Of a DNA stretch of 64,000 nt, positions 33,380 to 42,199 are shown one piece after another; within the stretch, counting starts at the first letter, position 1, and every line of letters begins with the position of its first letter. Source of the stretch: Fimousia sp045616445. Lineage in GTDB: Bacteria > Bacillota > Clostridia > Lachnospirales > Lachnospiraceae. Location: positions 34,822 to 98,821 of the forward strand of contig JAZLGR010000028.1 of assembly GCA_045616445.1 (NCBI GenBank), written 5' to 3'. The position numbers were made by a program, and so were the translations under genes. The notes under the pieces are model-generated. The model searched no databases and had not been told where the DNA came from. It worked only from the letters and a program-made list of their open reading frames with translations.

Positions 33380-35365
33380 ATGAAAATATATGAAAAAAGA
33401 GCAGTTTGTCCCTACGATTGTCCCGATACCTGTGGGATGATCTGTCAGACAGACGGGAAAGAGATCTTAGGCGTGAAGGGTGACCCGGACCATCCGGTCA
33501 CAAGAGGTATCCTGTGCCGAAAGATGCAGCAATACGAAAAAGATATCAACAGCAAGGATCGTATCCTTCATCCAATGAAACGTGTGGGTCCCAAGGGCAT
33601 CGAGGATTCCTTTGTACCAATTAGCTGGGAGGAAGCAATTCATAGCATCGGTGAAAACTGGAGAGAATTGATAGCTACTTACGGTGCCCAGTCTATCCTT
33701 CCCTATTCCTATGCAGGCAATATGGGAATCATCAGTGAAAACTGCGGGGAAGCATTCTTTTATGCCCTGGGCGCAACGACCCTGGATCGAACCATCTGTT
33801 CCGATGCCAAGGGTGCAGGCAATAAGATGACTATGGGGAGCTTTCATGACTGGCACAGCTCACACATTCAGGACGCAGACCTGATCATTCTCTGGAGCAG
33901 CAATCCAAAGAGTAATCGTCTTCATGTGGTTCCGGATATTATGGACGCAAAGAAACGTGGCGCTAAAGTAATCTTAATTGATGTGTACGAACACATCTCC
34001 GCGGACCTTGCTGATGAAGTGATTCTGGTAAAACCAGGGAGTGATGCAGCTTTTATGCTTGCTGTCATGAAGCTGCTTGAGGAAGGTAACTTCCTTGATC
34101 ATACATTTATTGATACTTACACAACAGGCTTTGAGGCTTTAAAAGAAGAATATGATTCCTGGACACCAGAAAAAGCAGAATTAATCTGTGGTGTTCCAGC
34201 AGAAACCATCAGATCATTTGCCAAAACTTATGGGGAAGCGAAAAAAGCTATGATGGTTTGCGGCAGCGGTATGAGCCGTTACACTAATGGTGGCGCAGCT
34301 TACCGACTGTTACTCTGCCTCCCGGCACTAATTGGTGCCTGGAAGCGAGGCGGTGGAACAAGCTCTACCATGGGCGGTTCCAGATTCTTAGATAAAACAC
34401 CGATCACCCATCCGGAGTGGGAACAGGACGTGAGAATGGTCAATATGAACCAGCTGGGACATGTTTTGACGAAATTAGAACCTAAAATCAGAAGTCTCTA
34501 TGTATACTGCTCCAATCCGGCTGTTATGACACCGGATCAGAATAAAGTAATCGAAGGGTTGTCAAGAGATGACATTTTCACGGTTGTTCACGACAGGTTC
34601 CTCACAGATACGGCCCTTTATGCAGATATCGTCCTTCCGGCAACCTTCAATATCGAACATAGCGATATCTATGCAGCATACGGTCATTATCATGCACAGG
34701 TGGGCTATCAGGTGGTTCCACCGAAAGGAGAGAGCCGATGTAACTGGGATACTTTCTGTGCACTGGCAAAAGAGATGGGAATGGAGGATCCATATTTTGA
34801 ACAGAGTGTGGAAGAGCTGATCGAAGGATTACTCAATGATGATCAATTCATTACAATATCAATAAATAATCATTTAAAAGAAGCACTGATTGCAGGGGAA
34901 CCGATTCTGTTCCCACAGCAGGACGTGTTAGACATACATACAGAGGATGGCAAGATCCACCTCACACCAAAATCTCCGGCATATGAGCCTCCAAAGGATC
35001 AGAAGCATCCGCTTCGTCTGGTCATGGCACACAGTCCATGGGCCATCAACTCTAATTTCTCTTATCGCAGGGAACTGATGGAGGCACGAGGGGACTTAAC
35101 CGTTCGCATAAACACGGAAGATGCCAGAGAAAGAGGAATCGCTGACGGAGACATTTGCCGGGCTTATAATGAATTCGGCAATGTGAAAGTGCGTGCCCAA
35201 GTAACAGACGCGGTGAAGCAGGGCACTGTCATAGCAGAAGGGGTCTACCAGAAGCGATGGACTTTTGGTGAAGGCAATTTCTCGGCCTTACTTACCGAAG
35301 AACTGACAGATTATGGCCGTGCCTCTTCGTTAAATACCAATACAGTAGAAATTGTAAAGGAGTAA
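33380..35365 (+). CDS. Molybdopterin-dependent oxidoreductase
   Basis: A protein of 661 residues of the DMSO reductase superfamily. The N-terminal Fe-S motif is CPYDCPDTCGMICQTDG with a fourth cysteine in GILCRK. The probable metal ligand is the cysteine in RTICSDAKGAG. Further family marks are LIILWSSNPKSNRLH, MVCGSGMSRYTNGG and, near the end, DICRAYNEFGNVKVRAQV for the dinucleotide-binding domain. No Tat signal is seen, so it is cytoplasmic. The substrate is unknown. No Fe-S or membrane partner subunit and no molybdenum cofactor genes are next to it. It is followed after 4 bases by the C-S lyase gene, so they are certainly co-transcribed. Confidence 0.9.
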   Translation: MKIYEKRAVCPYDCPDTCGMICQTDGKEILGVKGDPDHPVTRGILCRKMQQYEKDINSKDRILHPMKRVGPKGIEDSFVPISWEEAIHSIGENWRELIATYGAQSILPYSYAGNMGIISENCGEAFFYALGATTLDRTICSDAKGAGNKMTMGSFHDWHSSHIQDADLIILWSSNPKSNRLHVVPDIMDAKKRGAKVILIDVYEHISADLADEVILVKPGSDAAFMLAVMKLLEEGNFLDHTFIDTYTTGFEALKEEYDSWTPEKAELICGVPAETIRSFAKTYGEAKKAMMVCGSGMSRYTNGGAAYRLLLCLPALIGAWKRGGGTSSTMGGSRFLDKTPITHPEWEQDVRMVNMNQLGHVLTKLEPKIRSLYVYCSNPAVMTPDQNKVIEGLSRDDIFTVVHDRFLTDTALYADIVLPATFNIEHSDIYAAYGHYHAQVGYQVVPPKGESRCNWDTFCALAKEMGMEDPYFEQSVEELIEGLLNDDQFITISINNHLKEALIAGEPILFPQQDVLDIHTEDGKIHLTPKSPAYEPPKDQKHPLRLVMAHSPWAINSNFSYRRELMEARGDLTVRINTEDARERGIADGDICRAYNEFGNVKVRAQVTDAVKQGTVIAEGVYQKRWTFGEGNFSALLTEELTDYGRASSLNTNTVEIVKE

Positions 35366-35369
35366 CGCA

Positions 35370-36581
35370 ATGAAATATGATTTTACAACAATTATGGACC
35401 GTCGTGGCAAAGACGCGGTAGCTATTGATTATATCGGCAAGAGCCACTGGGGATTTGAACCCGGGGCTGCTAAGGAAGGATTCGACGAGATTCCGATGTG
35501 GGTGGCAGATATGAACTTTGCAACCTGCCCAACCATTACCGAGGCCATTGCGGCGCGTATCGCCCATCCGGCCTTTGGTTATTTTGTACCAAGTGATGAA
35601 TATTATGACAGCATTATCCGCTGGAGAACCAGTCAGAATGGATATGAAGGATTAGAACGAGAGATGATCGGCTATGAAAATGGCGTTCACGGAGGTCTGA
35701 TCAGCACTATTCAGACCATGACACAACCTGGAGATCCTGTATTTGTCCATACACCTGCTTATGTGGGATTCTTAAGCGATCTTAGAGAAACCGGCCGACA
35801 TCTGGTGGAAAGTCCTCTTTATAAGGATGAAGATGGCATCTGGCGCATGGATTTTGAAGATATGGACAGAAAACTTCGTGAAAACCATGTGAGACTGGCA
35901 ATCTTTTGCTCTCCACATAACCCATCCGGACGTGTATGGGAACGTTGGGAGCTTGAAAAAGCCATGGAAATCTTCGCAAAGAATGACTGTATCGTCTTCT
36001 CCGATGAAATCTGGGCTGATATCGTATTCGAAGGCCATAAGCACATTCCAACTGCCATGGTAAGTGAAGATGCGAAGAATCGAAGCGTCTGTCTCTATGC
36101 ACCTTCCAAAACATTCAATTTAGCAGGGCTGATCGGCAGCTACCATATCATCTACAACCCATTATTAAGGGAGAAAATTACCACATACGGTGACAAAACC
36201 CACTATAATGAGATGAATGTGTTGTCCATGCATGCATTGATCGGCGCTTATAAGCAGGAAGGCTATGAGTGGGTGGAAGAATTAAACCAGGTATTATCCA
36301 GGAATACCAAGTATGCAGCTGAGATGATCAATGAGCAATTTGACGGCTGTCACGCGCAAGTACCACAGGGTACCTACATGGTATTTATGGACTGCGAAGA
36401 ATATTGTAAAAAGAACGGTAAAACACTGGATGATGTGTTAAAAGCAGGCTGGGATGTGGGTGTTGCCTACCAGGATGGCAGAAAGTTTGCCCATCCATGG
36501 AGCATCCGTATCAACTGTGCATTACCATTTTCCAGAGTAGTGGAAGCATTTGACCGATTAAAAGAATATGTGTTTATATAG
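35370..36581 (+). CDS. PatB/MalY-type PLP-dependent C-S lyase
   Basis: A protein of 403 residues of the class I/II aminotransferase fold. The marks of the cystathionine beta-lyase subgroup are the start YDFTTIMDRRG, PMWVADMNFATCP, and CSPHNPSGRVW. The PLP lysine sits in LYAPSKTFNLAGL and a PLP aspartate in IVFSDEIWADIV. These enzymes split cysteine or cystathionine to pyruvate, ammonia and a thiol or sulfide. It lies between a molybdopterin enzyme and an FNT channel, suggesting that sulfide or another small anion is made and exported; this is inference. Confidence 0.92.
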   Translation: MKYDFTTIMDRRGKDAVAIDYIGKSHWGFEPGAAKEGFDEIPMWVADMNFATCPTITEAIAARIAHPAFGYFVPSDEYYDSIIRWRTSQNGYEGLEREMIGYENGVHGGLISTIQTMTQPGDPVFVHTPAYVGFLSDLRETGRHLVESPLYKDEDGIWRMDFEDMDRKLRENHVRLAIFCSPHNPSGRVWERWELEKAMEIFAKNDCIVFSDEIWADIVFEGHKHIPTAMVSEDAKNRSVCLYAPSKTFNLAGLIGSYHIIYNPLLREKITTYGDKTHYNEMNVLSMHALIGAYKQEGYEWVEELNQVLSRNTKYAAEMINEQFDGCHAQVPQGTYMVFMDCEEYCKKNGKTLDDVLKAGWDVGVAYQDGRKFAHPWSIRINCALPFSRVVEAFDRLKEYVFI

Positions 36582-36593
36582 AAGGAGTATATC

Positions 36594-37418
36594 ATGTTTG
36601 TACCAATGAAAGACGCGGTGAACGCATACATTGGCGGTATTGCTGGTAAGACTGGCGCCAGCCTGCCAAAACTGATGATCAAAGCATTCTTAGCTGGCAT
36701 GATGATCGCCTTTGGGGCAGCGGCAAGTTCCCTTGCAGCTCACAATGTGGCCAATATTGGTCTGGCCAGATTCCTTAGTGGCTGTATCTTCCCAGTGGGA
36801 CTGATGATGGTTGTATTCTGCGGCGCAGAATTATTCACCGGAGACTGTCTCATGATTATGGGCGTGGCCGACAAGAAGACGAAGGTGCTGGATATGATCC
36901 GAGTGCTGATCCTTGTGTGGATCGGCAATCTGGTGGGATCACTCTTCCTTGCCTGGGGTGTCTATGTAGCTGGTCAGTTCAATTATACAGGCGGCTTACT
37001 GGGCGCTTATACCATTAAGGTAGCCCTTGGCAAATGTATCCTTGCCCCAATTCCAGCTGTGGTTTCCGGAATATTATGTAATATCTTAGTTTGTGGCGCA
37101 GTTATGCTTGCCCTTTGCGCAAAGGATGCGGCGGGCAAGATCTTATCCATATTCTTTGTGATTATGGTTTTTGTAACCTGTGGCTTTGAACACTGTGTAG
37201 CAAATATGTATTATATTCCGGCAGGCCTGCTTGCAGCGGGCAATGAAAGCTATGTGCAGGTGGCGATGGAAAATTTCGGCTATACCGCTACACAGCTTTC
37301 TCAATTAAATATTACGAATTGCATTGTCAATAATCTGATTCCGGTTACCATTGGTAATATCATCGGTGGTATGGTATTCGTGGGACTGGCATTATGGTAT
37401 ATCAATAAAGGAGAATAA
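36594..37418 (+). CDS. FNT-family anion channel (formate/nitrite/hydrosulfide)
   Basis: A protein of 274 residues with six membrane helices. The two FNT signatures are clear: FVTCGFEHCVANMYYIPAG with the pore histidine, and NITNCIVNNLIPVTIGNIIG. FCGAELFTGDCLMI carries the omega-loop region. Members pass formate, nitrite, lactate or HS-. Its neighbour is a C-S lyase, which releases sulfide, so a hydrosulfide channel is as likely as a formate channel; sequence alone does not decide. GAAGGAG precedes the ATG. Confidence 0.9.
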   Translation: MFVPMKDAVNAYIGGIAGKTGASLPKLMIKAFLAGMMIAFGAAASSLAAHNVANIGLARFLSGCIFPVGLMMVVFCGAELFTGDCLMIMGVADKKTKVLDMIRVLILVWIGNLVGSLFLAWGVYVAGQFNYTGGLLGAYTIKVALGKCILAPIPAVVSGILCNILVCGAVMLALCAKDAAGKILSIFFVIMVFVTCGFEHCVANMYYIPAGLLAAGNESYVQVAMENFGYTATQLSQLNITNCIVNNLIPVTIGNIIGGMVFVGLALWYINKGE

Positions 37419-37420
37419 GA

Positions 37421-37825
37421 ATGAGTGAATTATTAAAAGCAGCAAAAGCATTACGTGATGATCCAAATGTTCATTATAATTGTGCACAGTCTGTACTGAT
37501 TCCATTCGCAATGGCAAAGGGGATGTCCAAAGACGTAGCTAATATGGTAAGTGCCAACTTCGGTTCAGGTATGAAGATGGCTGGTACCTGTGGTGTGATC
37601 ACAGGAGGTCTTATGGCACTTGGTCTTTACGGTGTGGAAGACAAACAGGATATCATGGCATATTACCGTGCACTTCGTGCCAATCATGAAGGATATCTTG
37701 ACTGTGCCAACCTCTTACGCATCAACAAAGAACAGGGCAACCCACAGAAAACACACTGTGATGACATGGTATATGAATGTGTTGCGTTGGTAGAACAGAT
37801 GTTAAAGGATAAAGGATTGGTATAA
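37421..37825 (+). CDS. C_GCAxxG_C_C family redox-type protein
   Basis: A protein of 134 residues. It fits the C_GCAxxG_C_C pattern with YNCAQSVLIPFAMAKGMS, SANFGSGMKMAGTCGVITGG (core), then conserved cysteines in YLDCANLL, KTHCDDMV and VYECVALV. The family is predicted to be redox-active or metal-binding and often occurs beside transporters and oxidoreductases; no activity is established to my knowledge. It starts 2 bases after the FNT gene and overlaps the next start by one base, so it is translationally linked with both. Confidence 0.88.
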   Translation: MSELLKAAKALRDDPNVHYNCAQSVLIPFAMAKGMSKDVANMVSANFGSGMKMAGTCGVITGGLMALGLYGVEDKQDIMAYYRALRANHEGYLDCANLLRINKEQGNPQKTHCDDMVYECVALVEQMLKDKGLV

Positions 37826-38082
37826 TGGAAGAAATCTTTGCATTTATTGAGGAGAAGATCAAAGCATCCGGCTATCCAGGTAAGATCGATGGAGAGGAAT
37901 TCTATGATGATATTGCCGATGAGGCGGAAGATCAGGAACCTGGTTCCTATATTGTGATGATCAAGAAGACAGACCTGCTTCATTATGAGGCACAGGTGGA
38001 TATTCTGGCAGATGCATTTGACCTGCACTCCTGCGACATCCACTTTGCAGATCAGGTCTACCACGTCGATTTTGACGAATAA
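37825..38082 (+). CDS. Small acidic protein of unknown function
   Basis: A protein of 85 residues, strongly acidic (for example FYDDIADEAEDQEPG). No known domain is recognised. Its start overlaps the stop of the C_GCAxxG_C_C gene (TAATG), a sign of translational coupling, and it may act as a partner of that protein. Histidines and a cysteine cluster near the end (DLHSCDIHFADQVYH), which could bind metal, but this is speculation. Confidence 0.75.
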   Translation: MEEIFAFIEEKIKASGYPGKIDGEEFYDDIADEAEDQEPGSYIVMIKKTDLLHYEAQVDILADAFDLHSCDIHFADQVYHVDFDE

Positions 38083-38106
38083 TATATATAAAAGGATAAA
38101 ATATGA

Positions 38107-38943
38107 ATGGAAAAATTATTGTTTTTTGACATTGACGGGACTCTGCTAGATTCCCTGGGGAATCTGCCGGAATCAGCAGTGACTGCCATGCGAAAAGCCC
38201 AGGCGAAGGGACATAAGATGTTTCTCTGCTCTGGAAGAAGCTATAATCAGATTCCGGATACATTGCTTGATTTTGGATTCGACGGTATTGTTGCTGCCAC
38301 AGGGACCTATGTGGAGTATGAAGGAAAGCAGATCCATCATGATACCTACGGAAGGGATCGCATGCAGCAGATTATTGATCTCTTTCGTGGAACCAATGTG
38401 GGCATGCTGTTTCAGACAAGAGATTACTGTCTCACTGCCAGGGAATCGTACGAGCCACATTTTCTGAACGCATTCAGGGACTATGGTATCGAAATTGATG
38501 CATTAACAGATCGTGCACCATTTCGTAAAACCATCTATGATGAAGCAATCGAGGATTATCCGGAAAACTATCCGAACGTGGAGAGTATTATCTATCTGAA
38601 CTCTCCCTATACTGTGGATGAGCTAAAAACCATGGTTCATGACGGATTGAATGTGGAGCTTGCAAGCTTCAAGCCACAGGAACCATATTCCGGCGAGATT
38701 ACGCTGGGCAGAAATACCAAGGGATCCGGCATGCAGATGGTTCTTGATGCATTGGGCAAGACCAAGGAAGATATCATCTGTTTTGGTGACGGGCCCAATG
38801 ATTTTGATATGTTCGACGCATCGGGATATGCGGTAGCAATGGGTAATGCTATGGAATCTGTGAAAGCTAAGGCAGATTATATCACCGATGCAGTAGAAGA
38901 AGATGGCATCTATCATGCCATGGCATATCTAAATCTGATCTAA
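38107..38943 (+). CDS. HAD-superfamily Cof-type phosphatase (first copy)
   Basis: A protein of 278 residues. HAD motifs are FFDIDGTLLDS (I), MFLCSGRS (II), the lysine in GRNTKGSG (III), and ICFGDGPNDFDMFD (IV). The large cap between motifs II and III is of the Cof/IIB type. These cytoplasmic phosphatases usually act on sugar phosphates or flavin/PLP precursors with broad specificity. It is the first of three HAD genes in a row (gaps 17 and 32 bases), which are homologous but clearly diverged. Confidence 0.9.
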   Translation: MEKLLFFDIDGTLLDSLGNLPESAVTAMRKAQAKGHKMFLCSGRSYNQIPDTLLDFGFDGIVAATGTYVEYEGKQIHHDTYGRDRMQQIIDLFRGTNVGMLFQTRDYCLTARESYEPHFLNAFRDYGIEIDALTDRAPFRKTIYDEAIEDYPENYPNVESIIYLNSPYTVDELKTMVHDGLNVELASFKPQEPYSGEITLGRNTKGSGMQMVLDALGKTKEDIICFGDGPNDFDMFDASGYAVAMGNAMESVKAKADYITDAVEEDGIYHAMAYLNLI

Positions 38944-38960
38944 TATAACAGGAGACAACA

Positions 38961-39746
38961 ATGAACAAGAAAATACTGTTTTTTGATGTGGATGGAACGC
39001 TATATCGAGGCGATATCCGTGTGCCGGAAAGCACCATGAGAGCCATCAGACAGTGTGCAGACAATGGACATTATTGCATCGTCTGTACGGGGCGCAATGC
39101 TTCTCTGCTTCCAGAGGAGATTCGCCACATGCCTTTTCATGGAATGATCGGTGGCTGCGGAACATTTGTCAGGTTTGGAGATAAGATTTTGACGGATGCG
39201 GGCGTAACCGGAGCTGACTGTAGGAAGGTGATGGATATCTTATATCAGCATAAGATTCCATTCTTCGTGGAAAACTCTGATTATACCTATTATGACGGAA
39301 ATTATGTGCCAAAGGTATTTCAGACGGCCATTAAGACCATGAATTATAATTATCCGGCATACTTAAAACCGATTGAGCAGCTGCCTGACCGCATCTCCAA
39401 GATCACCGGCTATCCTGAAGATCGAACTGTCTTAGAGGATGTAAAAGAACTCTTATCCCCATGGTTTCATACCATTATCCACAAGGAATATCCATATATT
39501 GAAATTACATTAAAGGATTATTCCAAAGGGACAGGAATAGAGACTATGCTTTCCCATCTTGGTATTCCAAGGGAATACACCTACGGATTTGGCGACAGCA
39601 ACAATGATATCGAGATGCTCGAAACTGTGGCCTACCCAATGGTCATGGGCGATGCCACACCGGAATTAAAGGCACAATACCCATCCACCGATTCCATCTA
39701 TCGCGACGGAATCGAAAAAGGACTGAAAAAACTGAACTTAATATAG
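38961..39746 (+). CDS. HAD-superfamily Cof-type phosphatase (second copy)
   Basis: A protein of 261 residues. Motifs are FFDVDGTLYRGD (I), CIVCTGRNASLLP (II), LKDYSKGTGIE (III) and YGFGDSNNDIEMLE (IV). It is a Cof-like phosphatase related to the gene just upstream, perhaps by an old duplication. The specific substrate is unknown. GGAGAC precedes the ATG. Confidence 0.9.
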   Translation: MNKKILFFDVDGTLYRGDIRVPESTMRAIRQCADNGHYCIVCTGRNASLLPEEIRHMPFHGMIGGCGTFVRFGDKILTDAGVTGADCRKVMDILYQHKIPFFVENSDYTYYDGNYVPKVFQTAIKTMNYNYPAYLKPIEQLPDRISKITGYPEDRTVLEDVKELLSPWFHTIIHKEYPYIEITLKDYSKGTGIETMLSHLGIPREYTYGFGDSNNDIEMLETVAYPMVMGDATPELKAQYPSTDSIYRDGIEKGLKKLNLI

Positions 39747-39778
39747 CAATTTAACAATATAAATGGAGTGAATAAAGA

Positions 39779-40570
39779 ATGATTAATTTTAATGAGAAAA
39801 AAGGCTTTATCTGTGATATGGACGGTGTTATCTATCACGGCAATATTATCTTACCAGGTGTTAAGGAATTCGTGGACTGGCTCCAGGAAACAGGCAAGGA
39901 TTTCTTATTCCTGACCAACAACAGCGGTCTGACACCAAAGGAATTACATAACAAATTATTACGTATGGGTCTTGATGTGTCTGAAGACCATTTTTACACC
40001 AGTGCGCAGGCAACTGCTGAATTCTTGAAGAAACAGGCACCAGACTGCAGCGCTTATGTGATCGGCGAAGCAGGTCTCATCAAAGCACTTTATGACGCTG
40101 GCATCTCCATGGATGAAGTAAATCCTGACTATGTAATCGTAGGGGAAGGAAAGGCTTACTCTTTAGAAACCCTTACCAAAGCTGTCAATTTTGTCAACAA
40201 AGGAGCTCGATTAATCGGTGCCAATCCAGATATGTCAGGCCCAATTGAGAATGGTATGGCACCAGCATGTGGCGCTTTAACTGCTCCAATCGAGCTTGCA
40301 ACCGGCAAAAAAGCGTATTTTTGTGGAAAACCGAACCCATTAATGGTAAGAACCGGCATTCGTCTCCTTGGCTGCCATTCTGAAGAAACTGTGTTAGTTG
40401 GCGATAATATGGACACAGACATCATTGCAGGTACAGAAAGCGGTGCGGATACTGTTCTTGTTATGACCGGCGTATCTACTAGAGAAACACCAAAGACCTA
40501 CGCATACCAGCCAACTGTCATCTTAGATGGCGTTGGAGATATCGTAACCATCGCGAAGGAGATGGAATAA
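39779..40570 (+). CDS. HAD-IIA phosphatase (NagD-like)
   Basis: A protein of 263 residues. The NagD-type signature is CDMDGVIYHGNIILPG, followed by FLTNNSGLTPKEL (motif II with Asn), YFCGKPNPLMV (Lys) and VLVGDNMDTDIIAGTESG (motif IV). HAD-IIA enzymes dephosphorylate nucleotides or small sugar phosphates; the usual names are p-nitrophenyl phosphatase or NagD. Its codon use resembles that of highly expressed genes such as fucO. The MBL gene starts 3 bases later. Confidence 0.92.
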   Translation: MINFNEKKGFICDMDGVIYHGNIILPGVKEFVDWLQETGKDFLFLTNNSGLTPKELHNKLLRMGLDVSEDHFYTSAQATAEFLKKQAPDCSAYVIGEAGLIKALYDAGISMDEVNPDYVIVGEGKAYSLETLTKAVNFVNKGARLIGANPDMSGPIENGMAPACGALTAPIELATGKKAYFCGKPNPLMVRTGIRLLGCHSEETVLVGDNMDTDIIAGTESGADTVLVMTGVSTRETPKTYAYQPTVILDGVGDIVTIAKEME

Positions 40571-40573
40571 TCC

Positions 40574-41401
40574 ATGAAAATCACAGCATTGGTCGAAAAT
40601 CTTCAGGGAACCATTCCCTGCCAGACAGAGCACGGTCTGTCCCTTTATATAGAAACGAAGCATCACACGATCCTTTCAGATGCCGGCCAGTCAGACATCC
40701 TTTTGTCAAATGCATCCCTCTTAGGCAAGGATCTGACTCGGGTGGACAGTGTATTCTTAAGTCACGGTCACTATGATCATAGTGGTGGCATCCTGCCATT
40801 CCAAGGTGTGAATCCTGACGCAGCCATCTATATGCATGAGGAAGCGGGCGGCAATTATTATCATAAAAGCATGCATACTGAGAAATATATTGGGATTGAT
40901 CCGGATATCTTAGCACTTTCACAGGTACATCTGTTAAGTGTCAAAGATCGTACATGGGTGCTTGATGATGAGATTTCCGTATTCTCCGGTGTGACTAAAC
41001 GAGAATTGTGGCCAGAAGGCAATAAAATTCTTAAGAAAATGGTGGGAGATGACTTCCTTCAGGATGAATTTGCCCATGAAATTTATCTGGTGATTCAGGA
41101 AGAGGGCAGATATACTTTGATTTCCGGTTGTGCCCACAATGGTATCTTAAATATCATGGATAAATTCGAGGAACTCTATGGAAGAGAGCCAGATGTGGTC
41201 ATTAGCGGGTTCCATATGATGCGTAAGGAATACAGAGACTGTGACCTTGCACTGATTCATGAGATTGGTAGGGCATTAAAAGAGAAGAAGACGAAGTATT
41301 ATACCTGCCATTGTACCGGTGAAGTGGCATATGAGATTTTAGAAGAAGAGCTGGGAGAACAGATCAGCTATCTGTATTGTGGAGATTCGATTACAGTATA
41401 G
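40574..41401 (+). CDS. MBL-fold metallohydrolase
   Basis: A protein of 275 residues. Metal motifs are FLSHGHYDHSGG, then ISGCAHNGILN and the C-terminal YTCHCTGEVAYE. The pattern fits the COG1237 group (annotated as 7,8-dihydropterin-6-yl-methyl aminobenzene phosphate synthase-like), whose bacterial function is not settled. It is the last gene of the run starting at 32652, closed by a terminator at 41428. Confidence 0.88.
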   Translation: MKITALVENLQGTIPCQTEHGLSLYIETKHHTILSDAGQSDILLSNASLLGKDLTRVDSVFLSHGHYDHSGGILPFQGVNPDAAIYMHEEAGGNYYHKSMHTEKYIGIDPDILALSQVHLLSVKDRTWVLDDEISVFSGVTKRELWPEGNKILKKMVGDDFLQDEFAHEIYLVIQEEGRYTLISGCAHNGILNIMDKFEELYGREPDVVISGFHMMRKEYRDCDLALIHEIGRALKEKKTKYYTCHCTGEVAYEILEEELGEQISYLYCGDSITV

Positions 41402-41427
41402 AAAAGAATGTAATAAGAGCAATGATA

Positions 41428-41463
41428 AAGGCTAACCTGCCAAAGTGGTGGGTTAGCCTTTTT
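41428..41463 (+). terminator. Terminator of the 32.6-41.4 kb operon
   Basis: AAAGGCTAACC (41428-41438) pairs with GGTTAGCCTTT (41451-41461), then a T-run. The mirrored A-run is short, so it mainly serves the plus strand. Confidence 0.9.
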
Positions 41464-41468
41464 GTGAA

Positions 41469-41993
41469 TTATCTGCCTGTTGGTTTGAAATCAGGAATCA
41501 TGGTGATGATTGGAACAAGGATCACGGAAAAGATGGTTCCAGCCACACCCTGGATGATGTTGGCAGGTACACTTGCGATGGCACCCTTGCCATACATGAA
41601 GGATTCAAAGAATAAATAGCCGCCTGCTACTAAGACGGTAGCGATGAGACCACATACAATGGTAACCGGAATTACTTTCATACTGGTACGGATCAGAAGT
41701 CTGAATACGAAGCCGCATACCAATGCAATCACGAATTTTACTATAAATGTGATTGGCACATACATGATGTAGCCACCGATGAGATCTGCAAGTGCTGAGC
41801 CGATGCCAGCTGCTAGACCGCCCCAGACTGGGCCAAGCGCGATGCCGGAGATAATCACAAGGGCATCACCAGGATGGATATAGCCGCCTGTTCCCGGAGT
41901 TGGGATGTGAACGGACATGGTAGCAACACAGCAAAGCGCTGCGAATAAAGCGCTGTACACTAGTTTTTTTGTTCTGGACTGTTGTTCTTTCAT
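41469..41993 (-). CDS. ECF transporter S component
   Basis: A protein of 174 residues with about six membrane helices. Typical S-component marks are the N-terminal KLVYSALFAALCCVATM, then GYIHPGDALVIISGIALGP and GGLAAGIGSALADLIGG. Such proteins bind a vitamin or related molecule and work with shared EcfA/A'/T subunits, which are not in the window. The substrate could be a thiamine precursor, pyridoxine or another vitamin. The upstream 206 bases on this strand show no TPP or other riboswitch that I can recognise. Its 3' end faces the MBL operon. Confidence 0.88.
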   Translation of the reverse strand: MKEQQSRTKKLVYSALFAALCCVATMSVHIPTPGTGGYIHPGDALVIISGIALGPVWGGLAAGIGSALADLIGGYIMYVPITFIVKFVIALVCGFVFRLLIRTSMKVIPVTIVCGLIATVLVAGGYLFFESFMYGKGAIASVPANIIQGVAGTIFSVILVPIITMIPDFKPTGR

Positions 41994-42109
41994 AATATTT
42001 TTACCTCTGTTTGTTTTTTCATATTGTAAAACTGATTTGGCATCATTAAAACAACCAGTTTTTAATTTTTAAATAGTGCCAGTTTGAAGCGATGTTTACA
42101 AATAGAAAC

Positions 42110-42138
42110 TTGAGAAAGTGACTATTTTGTGATAATAT
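42110..42138 (+). promoter_or_regulatory. Promoter of the exopolysaccharide control operon
   Basis: TTGAGA (42110-42115) and TAATAT (42133-42138) are spaced by 17 bases. The predicted 5' UTR is about 55 bases, ending in GGAAAGGAG before the ATG at 42200. Confidence 0.65.
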
Positions 42139-42199
42139 AATCATTGGTTTATTATGAAATTTTTAATATTTGAGATAGACGAAGGGAAAGGAGTATTCT

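Noticed and set aside
35782..36114. Overlapping minus-strand frames inside the PatB/MalY gene
   Set aside because: The plus-strand protein carries all PLP motifs; the antisense products have no domain and unusual composition.
41994..42199. Possible riboswitch before the ECF S-component gene
   Set aside because: No recognisable aptamer core; the region is AT-rich and contains the promoter of the opposite operon.
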